Part shown: piece after piece, positions 36,355 to 48,200 of the stretch
How the letters are laid out: each line of letters starts with the position of its first letter
Position numbering within the stretch: the stretch's first letter is position 1
Assembly: GCA_040954595.2 (NCBI GenBank)
Contig: CM082591.2
Location: 3,472,001 to 3,536,000, forward strand
Direction: 5' to 3'
Source: Balanoglossus misakiensis
Lineage: Eukaryota > Hemichordata
Length of the DNA: 64,000 bases
Position numbers and translations under genes: made by a program
The notes under the pieces: generated by a model
What the model was told of the DNA's origin: nothing
The model's input: the letters and a program-made list of their open reading frames with translations, nothing else
The model's database searches: none

Positions 36355-39300
36355 ATGGGGCTGTTTCGCGGTTTCGTACAGCCTGTTCTGACGCTCGTCG
36401 TGTTTATCCTGGCCGACTGCGCTGTTATCAACGCGACCAGTCGCGCGGGGTGCAGAGCAATGACCGGTGCGGGTAGCGGCGATCTTCTGGCAAGCGTTTC
36501 TTATCGATTGACCGGGGCCGCGACAAGCTCTGGCCCCCTGTCCCACTGCGATAACACCGCACCGGCTCGCAAAAAGGTTTCCGAAAGATGTCTGCGAGAC
36601 GTCTGCAGGTTCGAAGAAGACCTCAACAACAGGGAGCGATACGCTTCGGAAAGTAAGACAGTCTGTTTTCCTATCTATAATGGGACAACTATTCACTTTC
36701 TTTAAAAGCAAAAAACGTACCACTGGTGAATCATCAGAAACTAAGTCAAACCCGAAGTTTAGATAACATAACGCCAAGGCATTTTGACGCCAGCGAAGTG
36801 GTTCATATATATACACTAATCCATGTCAAGGCGAACTCATTCTACTGTGTAACATATTTCGTGGTAAAGTATTTTCAAAATGACGCAAAATCAAGTGTTG
36901 ACCTTATTCTTTTTTGAATGACCTAGAGTTTGTGGACAAGTAAGGGAAACGATAAGATAAACCATGCGCTCTGGTTAAAAGATACTCATTGGCATATTTC
37001 CGTTTCCAGAGCAATATTCAGACAGTCGGTCTTCTTTGCTGATAGTGAGTCGAGTTGACGACAACAACGTCTGGACCAATTTGCGGGTTTCGTTTATCAC
37101 TGAGTCACTGTTGAAAACATGTCACTGTGTGTGCAGGTATAGGCTAAATCATAGGGCGTTGCTTGGTAGGTCTGGACTGTGGATCTGGACTGTGGATTAA
37201 TTTTGAATGAGCTTTGACTTATCATCGACACAGATACAGTAAACTAGGGCATTTTTTTATCGTGGGAAAAAAGTACTCAGTTGGCATCACTCGCCTGTCC
37301 AATCCTAAACCTTTAAAATCACTGCACCCACTTTGTCTGAAATTGTATCACCAGGTCAAGCAGGTAAATGACACTCGATATTAACATGAAGACTAGTTCG
37401 CAGAATGACTTTACAAAATTTCGGAAGTGGGTCAGTCTGATAATCTGTAGGGCCCTCAACGGAATTTTATCATAATATGTGTGACTTGCCCAGACTGCAT
37501 TTGGATTTAACTATAACTGGTATAAAAATTCATTGAGCTCGGGTAGATCATTGAAGGGGGAAACCATGTTTACCCTCCCCCTCCCCTCTCTCCTCCAACA
37601 TCACATTTAATGCTATAACAACTGGTGGCGCACATTTTCGTTTGGCCATCCAAGTGTAAATATGTGATTGGCAAGACCCCGTCTCGATGAAATACTGGGT
37701 AACCATATATTTTTAACTGGGTGAAAAAAACAGCAAGGTGACTTGCATATTTGTTTTGCTTAAGGGCAGTCGTAGACAACCGTTTTTAAATTGTCTTTTG
37801 GCATATGAGGCTTATCGACTTAGGAATTCAACTGGCTTGCTGCCCGCACGCTCACGTGGACGTTTATCAGCTGCGTGCCTGGCTATCACGATCAATAACC
37901 TGTGATAACTTATAGGGAGGGTTATTGGGTTCATTGACCATCAACACAGTGACACCCTGTAGGCCTATAAGTGGGCCAAAGATTCAATAACCGCTAGATG
38001 TGAAGTGTATATGCTCCATGGTTGGAGATTCCATATCACTCATTTACAATGAAAACTGATTAAAGGGTAGGGATCGCCTTATGCGCATGTGCGTAATTTC
38101 GTGTGTCCAATCCAAATGGTCTACAAATTTTGCGTTCGATGCATTCAAATAGTGAACTGCCTTCGCCTCCTTCAATATTTCATGCGCACCGTATAAGTAG
38201 ATTTTAGTTTTGTGCCTTCTTTTCACCCAATTTGCTGTCTTGTCCCAATCTCCGACACATAATATGGTCGCGGCCATCTTGCCTGTTGTTAGGACAGCAC
38301 ACTGCCCTATGACATTCACTGTATCAAATCTTGTAACCAGAGTCTCTGGTTTAGCACGTACGCATAAGGCGATACCCCTCAATTTAAAGTCGACCCCACC
38401 TTAATGTAGTCTGATATATTTTCCCATAGTGATGGATTCAATGGGCAAGTTTCCATCTGGACTGGCCAAAGCTAACTTTAAGTGGATTGGCACCAAGACA
38501 CAGTGTCTTCGCGCGACCCTCGACTCGACTGATATCCATGCCAAGTATTGCTTGACAGGTTATGACCTCCCTGTAGATGTGAGTAGTTCATGCCGTTTTG
38601 AATATGTTCAGTCAAGGCAACATTTAGTCAACAGTAGTTATGTAAAAGTGATAAATACAATTAGTAGCAAAATTGGCATACATCTTAGAAGTGTTTCTCT
38701 TGAAATATTTGATATACTCTTCACACTTGATAACTAACACACATGCTTGTGGACACAAGACATTCAAAGCTGCTCCAATATCCCTGAGGCAATGAATCTA
38801 AAACAATACTGATACTAACTATTAAATTATTAAAATGTTTCCATTGGATTCTATAATGGACAGGATATGAATGCTACAATGTCAGATGCCATAGCCATGG
38901 GTATTTGTGTGCCTGAAAGCTGCAGTGAAGACGAAGTGAGACATTTGATTTTAGAAGGTGATTTTCCTACGCTTATATAATTATACCTATTTACATACGT
39001 ACACATTTTCTTGTTTTACTACCTACAATATGATGAAGTATCCGGCTTTTTATGACAGCCTACACGTGACGTGAACAGCCTTCATTGACGTTTCTGTCGA
39101 AAAGACAATTACTAGTATGGACTTGTATTCTTAACAGTAACATGACATGTATACTAACAGGCACAATGTCGGGTGTTTATATCGTTACTTATAGCTGTTT
39201 TAGAACGTGAACCCTGTAGTCAAATCTTACAGTAATTTATTCAAAGTTTGTACGTGAAAATCTCGATAAACAAGCATTGTATTGTTCTCGAGTGGATTGA

Positions 39301-42300
39301 ATGATAAAATTCACACAAATATCCTGTCATTTCAGGCAAATTACCGCTGCCACCGGTTGCAATTATCGGCACTTTCATGAAGTTATCATTTGTATATTGT
39401 ACTTATGAAAGAAGTCTATCTACGGGTGCCATTGTCATGATGTAGGTACTATTTATTGGAGGGTGGGGATAGTCATTCTTTCCAACATCACGGTAGAATT
39501 TACCTTGGAAAGATTTTTAAGTCTAACTTTGAAGAGAGCATTTAATTGCTGTCGAGCAGATCATAATTTCACTGATTCATGGAGAAGGCGCCCCCTTTGA
39601 CAACATTTGATCGCCAATTCAAAATTTAAGAATAAGCCCTTCTTGAAATAATCAAGGCGTTTAGTAGCCATTACTTGTCACATGGGTGCATACGAGACGT
39701 TAAAAGATTTTCTCCGAGCGTCTACTTATTATTTTATTTCAGATGTATAACATCATTACTGGTCTTTTTTGTCGTCTGTGGGACGATTTACGAATACTAT
39801 AAAATGAGAACAGCTAAGGAAACCGAGGAAACAATTGATAATGTTATGGACGACGCCAATGAACAGAATGAGAATGAATGTAAGTTAGTGTCTGTCTGTA
39901 TGTATGTATAACTGTCAAATGACCACGCCCACGCAATCTAATACATTCACACAATGACACACCTACAGTGACACGCACAATAGGTTTGCAGTAGCAGAGA
40001 ATCACCCCAACCTTGCCTAAAACCGCCCATGTCGTCACCACTTTGCCCCCTCTACTATTAAATGATTAATCTGAAGAGTTCTATTTATTCTGTGGATTTT
40101 CTGATATCAACGCAGACTCCTCAATCGATAGAGTTGAATTTTGCGCAATCTGACTTGTTCGGACAAGTCGAAATTTGCAAATAATCACAAATTATCATAA
40201 TCTCTGATGGAAACGTGTTGAGGATGATTGATAATTTTTGCCATTACATATTTGAATGAATTTATTTAAATGGTACAAATCATAAAGGTCGCCGCGCTTA
40301 CGCCATGACTCTCTATTTTAACATCAAGTCACGTTTATTTACATATTTGTGCTTTGTTTCACATACTGTAATTATATGGGTATATCATTGTCATTCTATA
40401 GGATATTATAAATAACCATATCAACTTGAGTATAGACTAGATCAATGCATACTTCACTATCTCCAGCTATAAATAAAACGTCTCAAGAAGATCACAATCT
40501 AGATATATTTGCCTCCGGTCAATGACACACCTTCAGACAATTAACTAGATTTAATGATTTTAAATTCTTACATGTTGGCACAAGCTGACTGATAGTTGTG
40601 ACCAATAGTGGGAACATGTCGAGGAAGAACAATCGTTTCAAAATTTACATAGTGCATTGATTTAATCATATGCTGTCTGTGTACAATTTAATGGGGGTCG
40701 TTCAAACAATTCGAAATCAGATTTTCTGTCTTGATTTGCCTCAGATATCTAAAGTAGACGATGGTCTTCACCCTTGCTTCTTCGACTATCCGAGTATATG
40801 TATCCCTTTATATAAATTCCCTTTATTTCTACAGCAATATGGAAAGAACTTCTCCTGTCCTTCTCCGCCATAAGTAACGGATCACGGATCCTCGACGCAA
40901 CCGCAGTAGATCATGGGGTTCATACAATGAGGGCGTTGTATGGCTTCCGCGTGCTCTCCTTTTGGTGGGTTCTACTTGGGCAGACTTTTTCATTTAACGC
41001 ACGTTTTATGTGTAAGTATGAACAGCGTATTACCTCTATCAATAGTTTAGTGTGTTTTCAGTGTCTTTTTGGTTCAGAGTGTCAAGTAAAACCACCACAA
41101 GGTGTCTCGAATAGGTATCATTCTAACAGAATCGATCAATAATTCGGAAAATGTATTCCAATCGTATTTCAGATAATTTCTTCGACATAAGCGTTATTTT
41201 GGATTTCATATTCTCGCAGGCGTCGATGAATTACAGGTTTGCCGAAGATTCCTTTTTCCTCTTGAGGTACGTAAAATATTTTTCCACCAGCTTTCCACTT
41301 TAGATCGGCCTTTCACGTTATATCATTAATTCTCAATCTGTTTCAATACAGTGGTCTCTTAATCACCTACTATTCCTTATCAAGACTTCACGAAGAGGGC
41401 AGGGAGAACTGGTTTTATTTCTACATCCATCGCATATGGAGGTAAGCATTGATGCGTTATCACACCATAGGACAAGTACAGTACAATTTATTCTTTTTCG
41501 CGTGGTCAATTGTTGCATTTTGGCACAGTGAAACTCACCATCTACAGACTTTAAAGGCGCACTTGGCATATAATTTAACACAACTATCGGTATTCTTATT
41601 GATGAAGAAATCTATGTACGGACTTATGATACAGTTTTCAATTATGACAATGTCAATACACCAGCTTGTATTGATACACAACTAAGCAATGGACACTTTG
41701 TATATTTCATTTATCTACCATTTGGACAGACTGAGCGCTCCATACTTCCTCGCATTTTTCGGCTATATCTACCTCATCAAGTATTTGTGTACGGGCCCCT
41801 TGCAACACTATCTCCACGAGGACCTACAAGCCTGCTACGACAACTGGTGGTCGTACATCCTCTACATGAACAACTTGTACCCGTTTCCCGGAAACCTGAC
41901 TAAAACGGCAAGTCTCATTACACGCTTTTTGTGTCTCAAACAATCAATGTCCTGCCATCTTAAAGGGGAAGGGTCGTCTGTACTGCACATGCGCGACTTT
42001 TATGTTTATAAACACATCATCACTATTCAGAGGGACCCTGCCAACATATACACATTATATCAAAGTAAACTTGGAATTCAATATACAGTAACGACAACTT
42101 GTCTGCCATGATGAACACTGTAATACAAAGTAACAGCCGCAGTGTTTCCAATGGTGTACATTGTAGCAGTCACACTTTGCGCCAACTTTTACAAGCTAGC
42201 AACTGTGTCATACGGGATTCATACCCGCAGACGGGACTTGTCCCCCCTTTAAAAGTATGTTGTCAAGATTGGGAAGTGGGACTCAGTCGTGTTAATTTTT

Positions 42301-44476
42301 CAATGTTGCAAATGATGATGATGATGATGATGATGATTTTTACAGTGCGCTCCATGGTTTTGGTTTATGGCCTGTTTGATGCAGTTTTATATAATATCGC
42401 CGCCAATTATCTATTTACTGTACAGGTGGGTGGCCAGTTTATTTTGTATGAGTGATACATTTCCACTTATTAATCAGTCACATATCCAACAAAAAGGTTT
42501 TTGCATTTTTAACATGTAAAATGCCTTGTGTCCAGATGGTATTCGCGTTATGGACACTGTGTGTGAAAACTAGCAAAGACTGACGTTACTTTTGAGTTAG
42601 CATATTTTAACATGCAAAATGTAATTTTTTGTCAAGATACACAAACGCTCTTTGTGCTCATTGAAATTGTTATTTCAGATGGGCCCCCATTGGTCTCGGG
42701 ACAGTCGCGGGTTTGATTGGAGTGTGCGTGGCATGTACAACTGCCATAGCTAACCATTATCACATGCCCATCAGCGTCTCGCAGATATTCAATGGGTGAG
42801 TCTGACCTCTGTTTATATTGCTATCGTCGCAGTCATCAGTAATCGATAATGTCCAGCTAACACTGGTGAATCCAGCTCGAACAACTGTCTGCTAATATAT
42901 GACTGTCTGCTGACTGCGTTGTAAGGTTTAAGATTTTTTTTCGGGCACAGGTACATGGATTTGACTGACCCAGCAAGTGTACATGCTCTCGACGATTACA
43001 TCGAGACCAAACCTTACTGTAGGATGACACCGTACCTTGTGGGCATGGCAATCGGCTACTTGATTGTAAAATACGGAAAGACAGTTAAAATAGGAAAGGT
43101 AATATGTGCACCTGTGACTAAAAAACGCAGTCGTGTTTTATAGCCAAATGTTCTTGGTGACCATAAGGAACTTGCTAACTGAAAGTTATATAAATTAATC
43201 AACAAGGGTTTTCATTGGTCTGGGCAGGTCGTCAGCGTTTTGTGTTGGGCTATCTCGACTTTCGTAGCTTTAGCCATCATCTATGGTCTGTACTGGACTT
43301 ATCAGGGATACGAACTGACTGAGCCGCTGACCCTGTTCTACCACGCATGCAGTAAATTAGGTTACTCTCTCGCAGTGGGCTGGGTGGTATACGCATGCGT
43401 TACAGGAAATGCTGGTAAGTGCCAGAATTGCCGTAGATTCGTATATGCCCCATCTTTCAGGCGGTTGTTTATGCTATGTAAGGCTTCAGTGCGCATGATT
43501 TTCTACAGTCAGTCTAGTACTGGTCACTTTATCTTTCGTTCAGACTGATTTCATTTTTGCTGTGGGTACCGATGTCCACTTATAGTTTCCACTAGCCTGC
43601 TAGCGTCATTCTAGTCTATCGCACAAGTATTCGCTTTCAATTTTCAGATAAAATCAACAGATTTCTGTCCTGGAAGTTTTGGCGCCCTTTGCATCGACTG
43701 ACGTTCAGTGCTTACCTTCTGCATGCCTTCGCCTTTGATATGTACATATACAACAGCGACACACTTTTCTTCTTGAGCTTCGCTAATATGGTAAGTCACA
43801 AACCCTGTTGTTACGCCACAACTGCAACGCCATATATAGTCTGTAACAAATTACAAAATCAGGTTGAATACTAACTCGTTCTATCTCACAGTAGTTCCTG
43901 TGGACATCATTTGAATGTTCGTGTGGTGGAAATAAAACTCTGAATTGAATTATTGTCAGCTTGATCCATTTGCTTTTAGATTAAGCTGTTAACATGGAGA
44001 TGGTGGCCATTTTGAATTTGAAATTTGAGACAGTGTTGCTATCTCGTTCAAAATTTTGCGCGGTGATCTAATTGTTTTATTCTCAAAAATCTATATGCGA
44101 GAAAGTTTAAGACTTTGATTTTCGAGGCGCATTCTACATGAACCTTAAACAGCAATAGTTGATTCTTTTTATTTTCTAACCCGGATGTCAGATCACAATA
44201 GCCTGTGAGGGTACATCTGTTTCATACTAGTTTTTAATAGACGCATATAGGTTATTTTAGCAGCTTTTCTGATTATTCTGCACCTCGCATGTTTCTCTCG
44301 CCCTATAGACGTACATCTACGCTTCCTACGTAGGAATTGCCTACACGGCCGCCTTCTTGTTCGCGCTGATCGTCGAGAAACCGATGCTGAGGATAGATGG
44401 CGTCCTTTACAGGAAATGGAAACACCGGAAGTCGGCAAGAGCGGAGTTGGCGCAGCCGCAAAGCCACGACCCGTAA
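36355..44476 (+). CDS. NRF-6-like acyltransferase-3 family membrane protein 2
   Basis: Fifteen exons: 36355-36652, 38430-38578, 38864-38957, 39336-39441, 39743-39879, 40835-41011, 41173-41266, 41352-41441, 41730-41907, 42346-42425, 42679-42795, 42951-43098, 43228-43414, 43648-43790, 44309-44476; 721 aa. Signal peptide MGLFRGFVQPVLTLVVFILA. The NRF domain starts at about residue 79 (RCLRDVCRFEEDL) and holds MDSMGKFPSGLAKA, KYCLTG, GICVPESCSEDE and FVYCTYE. TM about 217-236. Acyltransferase-3 domain about 295-715: LYGFRVLSFWWVLLGQ, FFLLSGLLITYYS, HRIWRLSPAYF, NWWSYILYMNNLYPFPGN, PYLVGMAIGY, FLSWKFWRPLHRLTFSAYLLHA. The position after LLG is Gln, not the usual His. Intron 9 has a GC donor (ACG|GCAAGT), required by phase and by the paralogue. 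Role in membrane lipid acylation or transport is inferred from the family. Confidence 0.88.
38060..38404. mobile_element. TTAA-flanked MITE in intron 1 of NRF-like gene 2
   Basis: TTAA at 38060-38063 and 38401-38404 flank about 337 bp with imperfect terminal inverted repeats. AGGGTAGGGATCGCC faces GGTGGGGTCG, and the inner blocks ATCGCCTTATGCGCA/ATCGCCTTATGCGTAC are inverted. No transposase. It resembles a second TTAA element at 41.96 kb. Confidence 0.55.
41960..42252. mobile_element. TTAA-flanked MITE in intron 9 of NRF-like gene 2
   Basis: TTAA at 41960-41963 and 42249-42252 flank about 285 bp. The left end AGGGGAAGGGTCGTCTG is roughly inverted at the right end (AGGGGGGACAAGTCCCGTCTG on the other strand). 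It shares the GGGTCG and CATGCGC features of the element at 38.06 kb, suggesting one piggyBac-type MITE family. Confidence 0.5.
42312..42337. repeat. (GAT)n microsatellite next to a splice acceptor
   Basis: GAT tract ending 8 bp before the exon 10 acceptor of NRF-like gene 2, partly replacing the polypyrimidine tract. Confidence 0.85.
43994..44130. repeat. Interspersed repeat, copy A (intron 14 of NRF-like gene 2)
   Basis: ATGGTGGCCATTTTGAATTTG and the following roughly 100 bp match, with scattered changes, the tract at 49534-49650 in a different intron of NRF-like gene 3. A mobile repeat is more likely than shared intron ancestry. Confidence 0.6.
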
Positions 44477-45267
44477 CCGGAGGCCATGATTCATCCTGAT
44501 TCAGGCGCATGCGTGTCAAAGTGCAATATGTGTGGACAGAACAGTGACGGTAACGTTTTGCAACTGTTCACGTAACGGTGCAAACCATTGAAGGAGTAAA
44601 TGAAGAAACTTTGATTATATATTCCCCTGGACTAGCATGTTGGCATTGTCAAGCATACTAAAGATGATATTTTGCTGTTTACACGGAATGCAATAGTCCG
44701 ATTTTAATTAAAGTTTTGCTTTTATATATCCGGAGAATTAATTTGCTACATACCAATGCAAGTGCTATGTATACTACATTAGTAAAAGTGTGAGGAATAA
44801 TGTTACCTGGCAAGTACTTTTAATCCAATTTTTAAAATTGCGACGCATTTTGAAGTTTGACAAATACATCTGCCAGGAACCAATGTAAGATATTTACAGT
44901 TTTTATTTCATTAAACAATAAAATGAAAAAATAGTTTTGCCTTTTGTGTCCTATATACGATTGGTGGAAACATATTACGACCGACTGCAATTGCAATATC
45001 ATAATTAATATATTGTAATAATTTTCAAAGACAGGCAAGCCCTAAAGCCCATGAAACGAGGTATAGTAATTTGCCTGGAAAATGGAATTTTGAAAAACAC
45101 AGCCATTCGAACACCACAGGTACCTAAATAGAATCAAACAATGCGTTTTTGTATAATCCTGTTTCATACAAGGACGAATGATAACCATCAAATTGATGAG
45201 ATAAGCAGTGCGTCTGAAATCTGACCTCGTGACAACGCTAAATCAATGGCCGTGAAGTAACACAAAC
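44477..45267. other. Spacer between NRF-like genes 2 and 3
   Basis: AATAAA at 44917-44922 is a polyadenylation candidate for gene 2. No further gene; only 0.79 kb separates the two coding regions, so the gene 3 promoter must lie here. Confidence 0.5.
44917..44922 (+). terminator. Polyadenylation signal candidate, NRF-like gene 2
   Basis: AATAAA 441 nt after the stop codon. Confidence 0.4.
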
Positions 45268-48200
45268 ATGTCGTCCCCGACGCCGTTTCCCATTTTATTT
45301 CAAGTACTCTTTGCTCTTCTCGCGACACCTGACGTCTTTGACGTTGTCGTCAGCGGTGAAGCCTTCATGAAGGACGACGTGATCCCTGGCCTCGATTCGC
45401 TTCAACGCCTCTCGCGAAAATATGACGACCGTCGAGCTGCTTCACCGACGGCCTGGATGTCGGAATCCTGCTCGGGTTACTGTGACAAACCCCCCGAGGA
45501 AACTCATGGTATCACCCCGCAGTGCTACTGTGACGTGTGTCAGTACAACGAAGACCTTGGAAATCGCAAAACCTATGCCATGGAAAGTATGTATTTTTGT
45601 TTCGCACCCTTTTAAGTGGTATAATAACACCGTTGTTTTTCCATTTCGCCGTATAATCTGTATCAAAGTTCATGCTAGCCTAGATTACAAAAAGCTTCAC
45701 CCTTCTTTGCCAAACAACATGTTAACGGAAATATCGATCAGCTTGTCAGTGTTCATTTCTAGCCGGTACATCATCTACACATGATGTGGTAGATGAGAAT
45801 CGCTCTTAAAAACGGCACATGCAACCTTGACGTAAGAGGTAGTATTCATACAAACAGGCATCGATAACTGTTTTGATTTTTGCAGTGGTAAATCATTAAC
45901 TTGTATGCTCTAGTAGCCCACTTACTTGTAGGTGGTCATGCGACATCTATGCAAACAGTCAGATCAACGTCTGAATTCGAAGGTCACCACTTGGGTTGAT
46001 AGAGGGCGTACTTGTTCGTTTTACAGGGACAAATGTGAAGTCCAACAGTGGTGTTAGTATTGTGATCACATCTCACAGTATGTGAAAACCTGAAAAAAAA
46101 TAAAACTGTTGATGTGGCACTGTGTACATTACCTGGCGGGATTAATTAATTATTGTTTTCAAGATAAATGCGTATTTCATAAAACGACGTAGAAAACACA
46201 AAGGATGGTCTTATAGGGAACTGGCTTATCAATGCAAATCGCAATGAATATACCAACACAATCACAACGGGTGCCCTTATCTGATATAGCCGAAATGTTT
46301 TCAGTTTGTTATCAATCTTCGCATGATCTCAAACGACATGTGGGGCAAAAGATAACCAGTCCGGATTAATCCAAAACTCGTGAGTTCAAAAAAAACTAGG
46401 TCAAATCCACTGAATAAGAATGTGAAAACAACTGATATAACCCAGGGCGATGATATTCATGAATGATAACATCTTGACCGCGCAGGAAAAATACCGCTCA
46501 CGGAAGATAAAATAACGCACTTACCAACAAAGGTGTACTGATTGATGATAAACACATTGATTGAAACAACACGTAGTCGACCTCGTTCTGTTATAGGAAT
46601 TGTCTGTAGTACGTCCATACAACCACCGCGAGCCGAGTTATCTTCTATCCCATTCCCAGATGTTTCACGGTGTTCTGAAACTCCGCTTTGCTTCAAAACT
46701 AGCTGTGTTCAGTATCCAAATAAACGCCAATATCGTCACGGTATTTAAGTATGGAAAACAACTGAGGAAAACGCCACTGCTTCTGTCTGTCTTGTAGTCT
46801 TCCTTCCACGTGGCCGGTTTGTGCCGTGACCTCAAGATTATGCAATCGGTTAACTCAAAATTGCAACTTGTTCTCTTTATTATGTAAATTATTTTACCCC
46901 AGCTGTGTGGTCACACTAAATGCAGAGTTCATGATCCATAAAAAATATATGGATTTGCCTGTCATCATTTACCTCTATGATTCACCAACATCTCAAGAAA
47001 TAAATTTTCATAATTTTGGGGCGGAAGATGACCCGACCCACTACGCAACCTAGTACCTATGTCTTGCTTGCTTGACATATGTTGATGATGACATGACCAC
47101 GTGGAAGGAGCGTTCTGTGCACGTGCGTGTGGAGAACGAAAACAACTACGTGCGCGACAATGTTAAATGCGCATGCCCAAGGAAGCCGCGGCAGCGCCCC
47201 CAGTCAAAGTATCGACTAAGAGGCGGCAAGTTGTCTCACTGGAAACTAAAAAATAAAATCAAGAGCAGTCCATGGAAGTCCCAAGTTAAAACACACAAAA
47301 CTATTTCGACGAATTGCAGAAAAATAAAGTGGTCTTAACTTTAACTATATTAACAATTCAAAGTCAAAATTGTAAGACAATGGCAAGTCTTATGTCAAGC
47401 GAAATGATTACATGTAATATGATTATCAAATTATTGTCCATCTTCCAGTGTTTGATTCCCAGGGAAGGTTTCCTTCCGGATTACTGAAGCTGAATCTGAA
47501 ATGGACTGGCACGTACACAGAATGTAGACGTGTCAGAGACGTGGTGATTGAAACCAACACGATCGACGGACAGTATTGCTTGGTCGGTGTGTTCCCGATG
47601 CAGGAGGTAGATCTTTTTCTCTCTCAGTGGCTGAATTCGTCCACCGTTTTCCTTGTGTGCGTATACATACATACATACATACATACTCTACAATATTTGC
47701 TTACCGTTTCAGAATACGACAGTTTCATCCAGTTTGATAGACATTGGTATATGTGTACCGAATAGTTGCAGTGAAGAAGACGTTCGGAAACTTCTTAAAG
47801 AGGGTGATGAAGAAATCTATTCGTTTGCCCTTGGCCTTCCCCTACACATTGTTCATTATAAATAATTTTATTTAATACATAAAATATACAATATCTTAAG
47901 TTTGGATTAACTAAGCCTGTATTACATACAGTCTCACGCAGTCAACATCTGATTTATTCAACTTTTCTGTTAAAATCCAGTTCCTTAATATTCTTTCTTG
48001 TCTGTTCCCAGATCTCATACCTCTGTCTGGACTTGTCGCTTTACTTAATCTTCCAGTTAACCTGATGAATGTATTTTGTACCTACGACAATGGGTTGTCC
48101 ACTGGTGCCATTGTGATGATGTAAGGGTGTCATTTTTTGCTGTTGCTTAGTTTTTATAGAACATTGAACTGCAACGTTTGGTAATTTGCAGACTCAAAAT

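Noticed and set aside
42200-42230. tRNA-like B box (GGTATGAATCCC on the minus strand)
   Set aside because: No A box, acceptor stem or anticodon arm around it; it lies inside a TTAA MITE and differs from the B-box consensus.
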